From the NCBI RefSeq assembly GCF_040183065.1, contig NC_091122.1:86763955-86827954 (forward strand): a stretch of DNA of 64,000 nucleotides, written 5' to 3'. Origin of the DNA: Periplaneta americana. Its lineage: Eukaryota > Arthropoda > Insecta > Blattodea > Blattidae. The notes beneath the pieces are model-generated. The model was not told where the DNA came from and did no database searches. It saw only the letters and a program-made list of their open reading frames with translations. Made by a program: the position numbers and the translations under genes. Shown in pieces: positions 33,728 through 45,189 of this stretch (positions within the stretch are counted from its first letter, which is position 1; every line of letters begins with the position of its first letter).

Positions 33728-34297
33728 TACAGAATGAACGTAATTAATATCATTAATTTCAGTGGGTTCAAACGAAATAGTTTAATACAATTTTGCTCGT
33801 TTTTGTATATTTTTCAAAATAAAAATTGTTTTACATGTAACATTTCATAACGTGTTTTGGAAAAGTCATTGATTTAATTCCTAATATGCTCAGTCAATTT
33901 AACGGAACAGAGTATTATGATAATAAATAATTCAAATAATTTTATATTTGCCCTTTAAATGTGCAGAAATTTTATCCAAACCAATGCAACTTTTCGTTCT
34001 GCAAAGGACCTTTACAATGTTACGTTTGTTCGGATCAAATTTCTGCACATATAAAATACAAAACTAAAATTCTTTCATTAATTTATTATCATAATGCACT
34101 GCTCTCTAAAACTGACTGAGATTTTGGGAAATTAAATTAATGGCTTTCCCAAAACACGCTATGAAATGTTTCATATAAAACAATTTTTATTTCGAAAAGG
34201 AATCAGAAACGAGCAAAATTGCATTGAACTTTTTTGTTTGAAATATCTAAAAGATAATCCTCTGAAATTAATTACATTTTTTACGGTTTACTCTGTA
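33728..34297. mobile_element. Fold-back MITE with ~260-bp arms
   Basis: The element runs CAGAATGAACG (33730) to CTCTG (34295) between TA dinucleotides. Its left half is nearly complementary to its right half. Matched blocks, outermost first, are ATTAATTTCAG, CAATTTTGCTCGTTT, AAATAAAAATTGTTTTA, CATTTCATA.CGTGTTTTGG, TTATGATAATAAAT and TATGTGCAGAAATTTGATCC. The unpaired centre is only about 40 bp (near 34000). There is no coding capacity. It begins about 15 bp after the preceding element and shares the CAGA.TG start, but the internal sequences differ. Confidence 0.88.
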
Positions 34298-37200
34298 TAT
34301 ATTCCACATACATACAAAAGCATATATATAAATGGTGTATAGAAAGAACAAATCAAATTTTATAACTTGTACACAAATTTCACATACATTCATTTTATTT
34401 CCTAACTTACATAAACTTTCAATATTTTGATCAGTTTTAACACACATGTCCTTTACATAGCCCCAAAGGAAAAATGTTTGGGGCGCTTTGGTTCGGTAAT
34501 AAAAGATCCCAAAAGTTCTTTGAAATTACGCAGTCGAGTAAGTTGGTTATGAGTCTCGTGGACTCGTTGAATGTCTGGTTTGTAGAGCCATCTTGCTCGA
34601 CAAAATCTTCCTCAACTGGGTGTTATGAACTTGTTTCACAAATTCCATGAAAATCAGATGGTAAACCTCATGTTCACTGTCTCATCGAAGGTGGATAACA
34701 TGGGAATCTCAGTCAGTCAAGAATCTGCTGTTTTGTGGGTTACTTGGCCTGTCCTGTCAGATGTAACCAGCCTAATCCGTAACCCAAATTACAGAGAGAA
34801 TCTCTGGAGAGCTAGAAACCGTCTACAAAATAGCATTCACTTTTCCTTGTCTGGATCCTTTACTTCTTGCTTCACGTCTGTACATTGTAAATTATGTCCG
34901 TATGCCCATTGCCCAATGAAAACCTATGTTTACCACTCTCTCCTTTCTCTCACTCTGATTAGAGAGTTAGTTGCTTTCTGCGTTCTTACTAACGACATGA
35001 TTATTGCTTTCTTTCTTAAGTGGAATATCACATACACGAAAATGTTTTTCTAATGTCCTTTGCTTTTCAACCAGAGAATGTGTCATCCAAAGAGGCCTAG
35101 ATAGGCCTAGACATGATGCCCAAGAGAGTGCTGAATTTTTGCGAAATTATCACTATGTTCACTCTTCCAAAACAGACGACATTGAACAAGAGTGGAGTGT
35201 TAACTTCTTATTTCCTAGAGCCAGTGCGAGCTTATCACTACCTACACTTTTCAACAAACAACAATGAAAGATAATCTTCTGTTAACTTCAGACATGAGTG
35301 CCATTATTGATTTTCTCGAGCCACTTCGATTATTAAATTCAATTTTACAAAAACTATAACTGATTAAAATGGTAAAGATTCATAAGGATTACTCTGTGCT
35401 TAAACATAGTAAGTATATTATTTTATTTAACACTATAACTACATTGTTTATAGCTCGACTAAATACTGTATAAGAAATACAGGTTTTTTATATCCGTAAA
35501 ATTAGGGCATTTCTTATATTCTTAGTTTCAAATCGTTCTGAAAATCTTTTTCATTTCAAGACAGAAATTATCTGTATTATGCAGGTACTTTATATTAAGA
35601 GATAATTTACTTATATCCATAAACGTAAGAATAATTTAATTTTACGTGTAAGAAGGGAGGACTGTTCATTAAATTCCAAAAAGTTTCAAATTACTTCTCC
35701 TCTAGCGAATTTACTAACTAAAGGGAAATTATTTTTTTAAAAATTCTGGTACAATTTCACGTTAAACTATGCGGTCCGGACTAATATAAAGTCAAATTTC
35801 TCTTGAGAGAAAATTATTCCTTTTTACAATCCTTAACACTATACGAAGTACCATATTAAAATCTTTCTGCTTACTTGTTACAATAATGTAACTATTTGTT
35901 GTCAGTATAACTTAAAATCCATAAGTAAGTAAGTATAGACTACGAGAGAGAAGTCTCCCAAATCTTTCAATATTGGAATGAAATGTACCGTACTCAAAAA
36001 AGATCATAGATGCTCTCTGAAGAGATTTTGAGTCTGTATTAGGTTGAAACATGATTTAATATAAAACTGTCTCTATTATTTTATTATTATATAACAAAAA
36101 TGGTATTTTTCCTGAAATTCATTGTTTTTATAAGTAGGCCTACCAATTCTCTTGTACAGGGAAAAGAAATGTAAATTCTTTTGTGTCTTCTGGCAAACAC
36201 ATGTATCCGTGTCAGATTCTAAATAAATAGCTATATTATGATGAAGAAGACGATATCTAAAACAGACGCACTCAATCAGCCATATTTAACTTCGATGAAT
36301 TCATTATTCCTTCAGATGGAAACTATGAGATCGACCAATGTTATCAATTTGTCGTTAAAGTTCGCGGATTACGTGAAGATACTACAGAATAAGATAAACT
36401 ATCTGAAATGTTAAAATACGGCCTTAAACACACAAATGGCTGAAATTCTGGATAAAGATAAATGACATTAATCGAAATTGGGACTTAAATTTTAGAATAA
36501 CAACACACGTGTATAGTCAAGACAACTAATCAACACAGTGAATGAGCCAGTCAACTTGAAGAATTTCGATAAGTCAGCCACTACTTCTGAAGTATCTCCA
36601 ACGCTTCACACGACAGATGAGAAGACAATTCCTTCTCAATCTTCTGATAATTGAACATTTCATGTTATAATATAAAACAGAAAGGAGAAACGTAAGCTGG
36701 TTAGTGGTTGCCACTTCTTTGGAAGTTGTTACCGGATGACTATTATTGATTTCATGTTTCACTCCAAATGTTTTTTCTAATAAAAGAAATATTTAGAGAA
36801 ACAATTAAATTCTAGGAATTTTTCAATTAATGTACTGAAGTATAAATTTGAAACATATTCGTCGTTTCCGGTTTCGATCGAGGAAAAAAAATCCCCTGTG
36901 TCTGCCCAGTTGGGTGTCTTATTGCAGCCTTTTGTGTAGGATTAAACCGGAACCACATTATGCTACTGCTACAGATTAGCCTTTTGGGTCAAATAGATTT
37001 CTCTCTTAGTGACACTATTAACGTTGTATATATAAGTTAAGTAATTACCTTGAAATCTATAATCTAAACGTTACAGGTTCAAATACTTAAAGAGGCAGAT
37101 TTCTAAAAATGTAGTCCACTATAAAATACCGGTCCTACATTTCGCGTTGATCGTAAATGTAATGATACTAATATAAATAGTGGTGACGACGTCTTAACAG

Positions 37201-37439
37201 CTCTTAATAAGTTGATACCTTGAGTAATAGGCCGTGTGACGAATTAATTAATGAAAGTGTATGGATTGAGATCATACCTCTTATGGATTTAATTTGTTAA
37301 TTGGTACTTCACACCAGGCACTGTTCCAAAGATTATTGTAACAGCATTTCATATACCTACATAAAAATTATATTTATTCACTTGTAGCCCTAATAGAATT
37401 TTCATATTTATATATTTCAATGCTCTTAGAATAAACTGG
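34298..37439. other. No recognised gene
   Basis: The longest frame (34625-35053, 142 codons) contains two hydrophobic segments but no family motif, and no codon bias or splice context supports it. A small hairpin GCCCCAAA/TTTGGGGC lies at 34460-34484. A CCATAAGTAAGTAAGT string at about 35919 resembles a LINE-A 3' end of some 20 bp but is too short to call. Otherwise the stretch is AT-rich and unassigned. Confidence 0.4.
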
Positions 37440-37454
37440 TAATCTGAGGCTTCC

Positions 37455-38375
37455 AAGACATTAAGTCCATTGAAACCATGTCCATATGACTTATGTCCTC
37501 TAATATTTTTGTCATCTTTCATTTATGTCCACATTTTACGTGCGTCCATTTTTTTGGGTCCATGACTGTTATGACCACTTTTATTTAAGTCCACTTTCAT
37601 TTATGTTCAATTTTATGTATATGTTCACTTTTATTTAAGTCAATTCCTTTTGTACCACTGGACAGATGTTCAGGCTATTTTTGATAGCCTTATAGATAAT
37701 ATTGAGCCTGACGTAATGGATTTAGCATTGTACATGGAAAGACCTTACATCCGAGGAACACCTGCTCAAGGAAGAAGAAGAGCAATGGCAATTAGATTCG
37801 CACCTGAATTATGGAACACTTATAATCAGGTTCTGGCAGGACAACATCGAACAACCAACATAGTCGAGGGCTGGCACAGTCGCTTTCAGAAACACATCGT
37901 CACACTTCACTCGTCGGTCTGGAAATTAATGGAATTTATCAAAAACGACCAAAGGAATAATGAAATTATAATAATCCAAATCCTTGGAGGGCATTTGAAT
38001 GTGGGAAACCCTATTAAAAGATCGTACCTACAAAATTTAAGTCGAGTAGAAGAGATTGTTCGGAATTACAACCACTACAACGAAGAAGGGCACACCAGAA
38101 CTTACCTCAAAGCTGTTAGTTATCATCTGAAGCTGTATGAAGATGAACAGACAGAAGAGATTGAGTAGGGAACTGAAGTAAATTTGTAGATGGACATAAT
38201 GTATTGTACAATCATGTAGTGGACGTAAAAATGTGGACATGAAATTTGTGCGATTGGACTAAAATAAAGTGGACATATACTTCATTGGATATATATTTAT
38301 GGACATAGTGTAATTAACTTTTATGTGATGGACATAATAAGATTGACATTAAAATTGTGGACATTATAAAAAAGA
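37455..38375 (+). mobile_element. MULE-like element with inverted arrays of GTCCA repeats
   Basis: The ~190 bp left of the coding frame carries about a dozen spaced copies of a degenerate (A)TGTCCACTTTTAT unit, for example at 37467, 37481, 37495, 37528, 37547, 37559 and 37590. The ~190 bp right of the frame carries about ten copies of the reverse complement, (GT)GGACATAAA, at about 38192-38365. The two arrays are thus inverted relative to each other and bracket a transposase fragment. The exact termini and target duplication could not be fixed. Confidence 0.72.
37650..38168 (+). pseudogene. C-terminal part of a MULE-type transposase (open frame)
   Basis: A continuous 172-codon frame starts at a TTG, with no upstream ATG, and ends at TAG (38166-38168). 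It carries RRRAMAIRFAPELWNTYNQV, a NIVEGWHSRFQKH motif, VWKLMEFIKNDQ and YLQNLSRVEEIVRNYNHY. The N-x-x-EGWH..F segment followed by a W-K-x-x-x-F-I-K block is what I know from the region after the MULE catalytic domain in FLYWCH-associated/Phantom-type transposases. The upstream catalytic domain is missing and replaced by terminal repeats. The open frame, unusual in this window, suggests a relatively young insertion. Confidence 0.68.
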
Positions 38376-39103
38376 CCTAACGTCTGTGTTTCATTCTGAG
38401 TGTTGCGTGTGTTTCGTATAAGACATTTATTACTATTCTAAAAATAAAGAGTGACGATACATTTCACCCGCTTCTTATCTTGGAATTAAACAGAAAGATT
38501 CCACGATTAACAACAAAAATCTATTTGATTTGGATTTTACAAATATAATGGTTTCTCATTAGTTTCGCAAGGTAAATACCATCCATCTCTGTAAGTGTCA
38601 CTGAAAGTCATGCTACTATTTATATCTTCTCAATATCATCGGAGTTATCTAACTTATTCTCAAGGTTATTATTTGTTTCTATACCATAATTTATAAGCTT
38701 ATTATTATGACATGTGCATTTCCAAAGTAAAGTTGTTGACAATACAGTGAATACACTCAAATCGGCTATTAGTAACACTATATCTCACACAATTTCAGTC
38801 ACCATAGAAAAAAACTGATTTTCCTTATTGGTTTTCTAACAATTTACGTAATTAACAGAAAGGCAAGAAATACAACGATTTTTAAAAAACCCTGTTGCGA
38901 ATATTACTACCGGCAAAATCTTGTTACAGAAAAATTATGAAACCAAAAAATCAAACGTGATAAAATTGCATAGCTAGAAAATATTGATGAAAATATAAAA
39001 ACAATATGTTTCTTATAACAAATTTGGAAATATTTCGAAACATTATCTTATTATAGAAAAATTATTAAACCAAAAATGAAAATAAAATGTGATAAAATTG
39101 CAT
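38376..39103. repeat. AT-rich DNA with a ~50-bp direct repeat
   Basis: TTACAGAAAAATTATGAAAC..GTGATAAAATTGCAT at 38923-38972 recurs at 39049-39104 with small changes, about 126 bp apart. The second copy abuts the LINE fragment that follows. Nothing else was recognised. Confidence 0.5.
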
Positions 39104-39340
39104 GCTGCAACTACCTCAGAACTGTGGTATCATTGCATTTGCTGACGATGTCCTACTATTTGTCAAATCCAAATGTGTAAACAATCTTATAATCACAGCA
39201 AATACTGCCTTAAAACAATCTTCAAATGAGGAGTATAAATAAAACTAAAATGAAATCCAACTAAGAGTAAAGCAATGATAATCACTAGAAGATGTGAGGT
39301 AGCACCCGCACCTTCACTCATAATGGAAGGAGAAAAATTT
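39104..39340 (+). pseudogene. LINE RT palm fragment (R1/I-like)
   Basis: It reads GIIAFADDVLLFVKSKCVNN with the catalytic FADD at 39134-39151, followed in other frames by NPTKSKAMIITRRCEVAPAP and SLMMEGEKFKLL. The FADDVLLFV context resembles R1/I-group LINEs more than LINE-A or LINE-B. About 230 bp remain, without 5' or 3' ends. Confidence 0.75.
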
Positions 39341-39429
39341 AAATTGTTAATACTTTCACTAAGCACATTAAATCTGTTCGGAAAACACATAACCTTGCTT
39401 ATACAAACAATATTACAATTGGAACAGTC

Positions 39430-40372
39430 TTCCTACCTACATCAACCGTAACACACGACGATATTCGGAAACCAATTAAATAATTAAAACCAGCAGAAAT
39501 AATTAGTATTGATGGCATACCAAATTTTATAATTATAAGAATACTCTGAATTTTGTATTTCTTTGTTGATTCACATATTATATTCCAGTCTCCAAGGATG
39601 TACATTTTATGTCATGGACAAAGTTGCAATTATCCACTTATTTAAAAAGAACAAAAGACTTGATGTTAGAAACTATGGGCCAAATTTTATTTCAAATAAC
39701 TTTTCAAAATGTTTCAAACAATTATCCATACGCGCATTTAAAGAAAAACAAAATAAGCCAAACACAACCTGGATTCACTACATCCAAAATCGACAGTAAT
39801 CAGTCTGGTTCCGTATTTAATCAAATTGTAAACATTATTATCATCATCATCTCTCTAACAGTTAATAGCCTAAAAATTATGTTCCGGTCTACAAAATCTT
39901 CCTTCCATCTCCTCACAGGACGTCCTAGTGATCTTTCTCCTGCTGGTCTGTAATTCAAGTCTGTGAATATAATAATTTAGACACGCGAACAAATTTCTTT
40001 ACAATAGTTCGATTTCAGCAAAACTCCAAATCATATCTTACTTCATAAATTGGTATTGGTTTAAAAGCTACTTAAGTGACAAACAATCCTGTGTACGTCT
40101 GTTTAACAAATACTCCAATTCCTGTAACTTAGACTATGAAGTGCAACAAGACTCAACTTTATGGCCTCTATTTTTTATATATTCCATAGAGTATATCTGT
40201 ACAAGAATAATTTCTCATTGTAGACTATATTATTCACTGAGAATTTTACAATATTTCGTACAATCAAAAATACTATCGACTGTCAATCTCTTCAATGTGT
40301 CATCCATAAAATGGTCTGAGAAGAATGGAATAAAAATTAATGCTGTCAAGACTAATATCATAACCTTCTAAT
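39430..40372 (+). pseudogene. LINE RT relic (Jockey/CR1-like), interrupted
   Basis: Pieced across frames the plus strand gives LKPAEIISIDGIPNFII, VAIIHLFKKNKRLDVRNYGP, ISNNFSKCFKQLS and HGFTTSK-like sequence. An antisense LINE fragment follows (39831-39957), after which the RT resumes with SKTPNHILLHKLVL, YLSDKQSCVRLFNKYS, VQQDSTLWPLFFIYSIEY (usually QGSTLGPLLFLIYI) and WSEKNGIKINAVKTNIITF. The first RT blocks and the region before and after the catalytic box are recognisable; the YADD itself is destroyed. There are many stops. Confidence 0.82.
39831..39957 (-). mobile_element. Third LINE C-terminus with (GAT)n tail, inserted antisense
   Basis: The complement reads YRPAGERSLGRPVRRWKEDF, the GRP.RRW C-terminal motif, then VDRN, a short UTR and GATGATGATGATAATAATG. 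It interrupts the plus-strand RT frame between the HGFTTSK-like block and the SKTPNH block. Confidence 0.78.
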
Positions 40373-40682
40373 AGATTTTGTTAACATCTTGCATTAGCAA
40401 TCTTTTAACAGTAAATTTTGTTTTCACAAGCATGTAGATTATATACATTATTATGTAATATTTCGAGTGTTTGTTCTAATGCAATCAATAACTTCTCTAT
40501 TCTCTATGGCTGATTCAATTTTCACTATTCGTTGGTGACATAAAAACTCGAATATGGATCTTCAGTGTGGAATTCTCTTACAACAAGAGGTTCGGCTCAA
40601 TTAGAAAGTATCCGACACAAATACATATCGTAATATTAGCATAGAGTTTTACTCAATGGCTCCAAGGGTAATTATGACAAAG

Positions 40683-40683
<1 letters not shown>

Positions 40684-40746
<63 letters not shown>
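40684..40746. repeat. (ATT)n microsatellite
   Basis: About 21 ATT units, with no recognisable LINE or SINE end next to it. Confidence 0.95.
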
Positions 40747-41050
40747 GGTTTACTCGTACTATTTCATGTGCCACAATCTATATTCCAGATGCCAAGAGCT
40801 TAATATTCTGTTTTTATTCAACGGTGATATACCCGTATTTAGTGACTCTTTCATAAACAACGTTAGCCTTCGTATTCCTAAGAAAGGCATGAGAAATCAC
40901 AATCTTTGCTGCAACAAAAATTCTAAATATTTTTTCCCCTGCCTTCAGATGCACTAAATCTGCCAACAAGTACATATATAAAATTTATACATTTGCTTTA
41001 TAAATTTATAATTCGCGAAACTGTAAAATATTTGCTGTAAGTATAATTTC

Positions 41051-41083
<33 letters not shown>

Positions 41084-41182
41084 CATCATCATCATCATCA
41101 TCACTAATTCTAGCAACCTTTGTGCTGACCAACAATCGCTTTTCAATAGCAAAATAATATCAATGAATTATGATGGTAATGA

Positions 41183-41246
<64 letters not shown>
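41051..41246. repeat. Compound (ATT)n(ATC)n and second (ATT)n microsatellite
   Basis: About 11 ATT then 6 ATC units occupy 41051-41102. After an 80-bp interval a second run of about 20 ATT units occupies 41184-41246. Confidence 0.93.
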
Positions 41247-41247
<1 letters not shown>

Positions 41248-41373
41248 TGACTAAAACGAAACCAAATGTTAACAAATACTCGTACAAAATTAAATGATTG
41301 CAAGCATCAGGATATTTAACTCATTGTCAGTATTAATTAATTTGCACTAAATTTCGAAAAACATCAAGGAGTA

Positions 41374-41743
41374 TTGTCTTATATATCGGCAATATGTTCG
41401 CGCTGGGGAGGACACGTGATACGAATGCAACCTACCAGATGGGCACACACGGCGACACTGTGGGATCCAAGAATTGGCTGGAGAAACCGTGGACGACCGA
41501 GGACCAGATGGAGGGACGAGTTCCAGTTGCAGCTAGGAGGACTGTGGACCAGAATAGGACGCCAAAGAACACGGTGGAAGGACGCAGTCAACCAACTTTG
41601 AGCGGCAGCAACAACCAGTGCTAGCGAAATTGTGGACAAAGAACTAGGAATGTAAACAGACCATCAGGTCGGCTCTTCTGATGGTCAAGACTTGAGCCAC
41701 CCCTGCCCAAGCAGGAGGCCTTGCCCCACTGGGGATTTACGGC

Positions 41744-41826
<83 letters not shown>
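41374..41826 (+). mobile_element. LINE 3' end (fourth family) with (TTA)n tail
   Basis: A 75-codon open segment (41374-41601) reads WGGHVIRMQPTRWAHTATLW, DPRIGWRNRGRPRTRWRDEF, QLQLGGLWTRIGRQR and ends at a stop, the usual GRPRTRW-type C-terminus of an endonuclease-RT LINE. The ~150-bp 3' UTR contains a perfect 9-bp hairpin (GACCATCAG/CTGATGGTC, 41659-41686) and GGCCTTGCCCCACTGGGG. It then gives way to a ~27-unit TTA tail with one CTA. The 5' part is truncated in the RT. Confidence 0.85.
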
Positions 41827-41828
<2 letters not shown>

Positions 41829-43851
41829 GTTTAAGTGGCAGTTAAAATATTAATTCTGTATTTGTATAACTTACGTATCATTTGACTAAGTTCATTTTTA
41901 TGGTCAAACTTGGAATAAAATACTCAACTATACAGGAAACTACGAAAATTACATTACTCTATCCTTATTTAGATTTTACTTTTTTCTGCATATTACGCGT
42001 CTAATCAATATGAATACTATTAAGCTGTCATTTTATTGATGAAACGAATAAAATTCTATTAAAATTATAAAGGTGAATGCACTAGTCCACATATACACCG
42101 AAAATTTTATTGGTTCTCATATGGATTTACTTTGGAATTCAGAAGCCCGAACATCAGAATTAAAAAATCTGTGATTCATTGGTAAAATATTGTACGTCAG
42201 GTTTTACATCAATATGCACAAGTTAGTATATAAAATATTATGTTTCAAAACTTCAAAATGCGGAAGAATGTGTACCAAGAATAGCATTTCGTGTACGATG
42301 TTATTTTTTAAATAAATTCAAATGTATATAAGATTTAATTTATATATTTTATAACCATCATCAGCAACAATTATTAGTAGCATTTTAATAGTAGTCTCAT
42401 ATGCAATGATTAAAATGGCTTTCAAGAGTACATTAATCAATCCATTATCATTATTATTATTATTATTACTACTACTACTACTAATGTTATATTTAATATT
42501 AATGTTTCATTTACCGATTTTATACGATCTAGGTTATTTAGTTAATAAGATTATTTATAGTGAGAGGACAGAATTATACTATTAGAAGATTTGAATTATA
42601 ATTTGGGCGAGAAATTGCAGATCAAGATTGTCTGAGGCTCTCTCATTTAAATACAGTAAATTACACCACTTATCCCACAGATTAACTTACTTTTCTACTT
42701 TCGTTAATATTTGAATCCATAAATCTTTAATCCAATAGAAGCAAGAAGAATTAATACTCAATTGCTGAAGTCAACTTCATAATTCTATTTCTTAGAAAAT
42801 TAACACGAAAATTAATACCAAATAGTAATTTAAATTATTCAGAGTTACTTATTAAACTGAAATAAGGTACATAGCTATCTTTAAGTAATCGTACAGATGA
42901 CAGTAAAAATTAACTTTAATTTTAAAATAAAAATTCACATAACCTACATATGTAATTACAGCACAAAGAAATCCGACTTAAATTTATAGTTTCCAAGGTG
43001 AAATTGTGATAACAAAATTTGTTTTATTGTACATGTTATTTGTCATTACTCTATTCTTCTCGATTGCTCTCCCTATCCAATTAAATTTGTGTATAGAGAC
43101 AAAATAAACCACATCATTGTTTACAATACTATTATCAACGTTCTACGAGGAAATTCTAAGCCTTCGTAACTCAAGGAATATTAAAGTTTGTATGCACTTC
43201 TGTTACAAAGAACTAAGCAATGGTGAGTGATACGAAAACCTCGAGACACACAGGTCCTAAAATACATGAAGTTAAAAAAAAATTATAATAAATTTCTATC
43301 CGTGGCTTTATGACAAGTGTAATATGCTACCTGTATTCCATTTCCTTCCAGGTTCTTTATAAAATGTCCTGAGCGAACGTGCTGGTAGCTTTTACAATTC
43401 AGGCACGAAGATCTTGAAGATACAGTAATTCAGTGAAGTAAACCCTGTACTTGAGATGACTCTGTTACCTGCAGATCAATCCATCCATTTCATAGTGGTA
43501 GTGCTCATGAGAATACGATAAAATTCGGACTCTTCATTACAGAAATGTGGTACATTAGTGGACAAAAGTAAAAGTATCACATCTGATTAGCTACTTGTAT
43601 TCAAAACAAAAAATTAAAAACTACGAAGATATTGGCTTGAGTAATTTTCAGAAATATGAAAGTATAAAACATTCCAACAGCACAACGTGTAAAAGAAAAT
43701 AGAAAAAGATCTTACTAATAGATACTTATTTAAACACTAATGAGAACTCTATAGTGTTCTTTTGATCCTGTTGATCATCTATAGGGTTATAATTTAATTT
43801 TTATTATTTTCATCAGTGTTTGTATATCTTTTTGTATTTATATGTGTTACA
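41827..43851. other. AT-rich DNA without a recognised gene
   Basis: About 2 kb with only a short ATT/ACT microsatellite (about 42447-42482). No coding frame, repeat pair or transposon end was found. Confidence 0.5.
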
Positions 43852-43900
43852 TGGTAGGATGGAAGAGAAGGTCTTATGGCCTTAATCCTGTCAGATAAAC

Positions 43901-43932
<32 letters not shown>

Positions 43933-43951
43933 AAACAAATAAATAAATAAG
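43852..43951 (+). mobile_element. LINE 3' end: stem-loop plus (TAAA)n tail
   Basis: ATGGTAGGATGGAAGAGAAG, GTCTTATGGCCTTAATCCTG and TCAG are followed by about ten TAAA units and variants. It is the same 3' stem-loop family as at 6120, 55757 and 58300. Its tail runs directly into the left arm of the fold-back at 43972. Confidence 0.78.
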
Positions 43952-43971
43952 TAATAGATAGATGGATATTA

Positions 43972-44606
43972 TTTGGAAATATTCAACATTTTTTTCCTTC
44001 ATTACTGCAGCTTGTACAATAATGAAAATTGGTATGTGTAAAACACTGTACTTCTGCTATGAAAACATACCTTTACGATTTAAAAAAACAACTTTGTTTT
44101 TCAGAATTCAAAATGATGCCAGTGCAGTGATGAAGCGTTTCCCTCATAACTCATAAACTTGTTAACTTTTTCATGTTCTCTCTCTTTTATTTTATTGCTA
44201 AAACTCATGTTTACAATATCATGCTCTTTCAACTACATTCCTTAATAAATAATTTTTTTTCTTTTGTGTTAGAAGGAAATACTGATATTTGACTATATTT
44301 TTATGAATTTATTTTTTATCAGACAATCTATCAAAGGTAGAGAAGTGATCTTGCATCATATTGTAGATATGACATGCATAAATACACACACAACATTTCA
44401 TCATAGAATGTTGGATAGTTTTTTAGTTATGTGGGAGATGCTTCATCACTGCACAGTGAACTGAACTTTGAAAAAAAAATGTAAATATTTTTTAGTCGTA
44501 GTTTTTTTCTTAAAGCAGAAGGACAGTGTTTTACGCATACTAATTTTCTTTATTGTACAAGATACAGTACTGGAGGAAAAAAATGTTGAATATTTGCAAA
44601 ATTTTA
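43972..44606. mobile_element. Fold-back element with ~190-bp arms
   Basis: The left arm 43972-44158 and the complement of 44417-44606 match in order: AAATATTCAACATTTTTTTC, CTTGTACAATAA.GAAAATT, GTAAAACACTGT.CTTCTGCT, and GTGCAGTGATGAAGC followed by CATAACT. The 260-bp centre has no coding signal. The right end continues to about 44635 (GTACCTAACCCCC), while the left terminal part is missing where the LINE tail abuts. The class is not determined. A 64-codon frame in the left arm is not supported. Confidence 0.8.
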
Positions 44607-44741
44607 CTGCTGTAAGCTGTACCTAACCCCCTTAAAGCAAGAAAATAACCTAAAAGATATAAAAAACTTTTGTGAGCTCCAAGTCACTTGGCTACTTGTC
44701 TCACTACGAGTTGTACTATTGTAATGAAGGAACTCTAAACA

Positions 44742-44791
<50 letters not shown>

Positions 44792-44802
44792 TATATATAC
44801 AT
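44742..44802. repeat. (TA)n microsatellite
   Basis: About 20 TA units, then CACA and a further TA run. Confidence 0.95.
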
Positions 44803-45189
44803 ATTCTCTAAGGATGAACAGTAGAAAAATATCAAAAGGCAGAGACTGCTATTAATTCTTTAAATAGATTCTATCATCTTTAATTGAGAGAAAAATATAC
44901 GTTATTTGATTATAATATAACTTTGTTATTTCAGAGAATATTATAATTATGTTCCTTTTCTGAGGCATTTAGAAACGATGTGAAATTATAGCATAAAATT
45001 TGTATTTATATTGTGCAGATAGGCATAGTCGTCTAGTTGGTTGTAGTTCCGGTTAGGCCTATGCAAGTTGTCTGATTGAATTTATAGCTACATGACAAGG
45101 GTCATATTTATGATGTCTGAATTTAAAGAGGTGGTTGATGAATTTAGGAAGTGCTAATTAAATAATCTATTCTAATATAAATTGCATTA

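Noticed and set aside
34625..35053. 142-codon frame as a host gene
   Set aside because: No domain, no splice or promoter context, and its hydrophobic stretches can arise from T-rich DNA. Left as unassigned.
35915..35938. LINE-A 3' end from CCATAAGTAAGTAAGT
   Set aside because: Only about 20 bp, mostly microsatellite. It cannot be told from chance.
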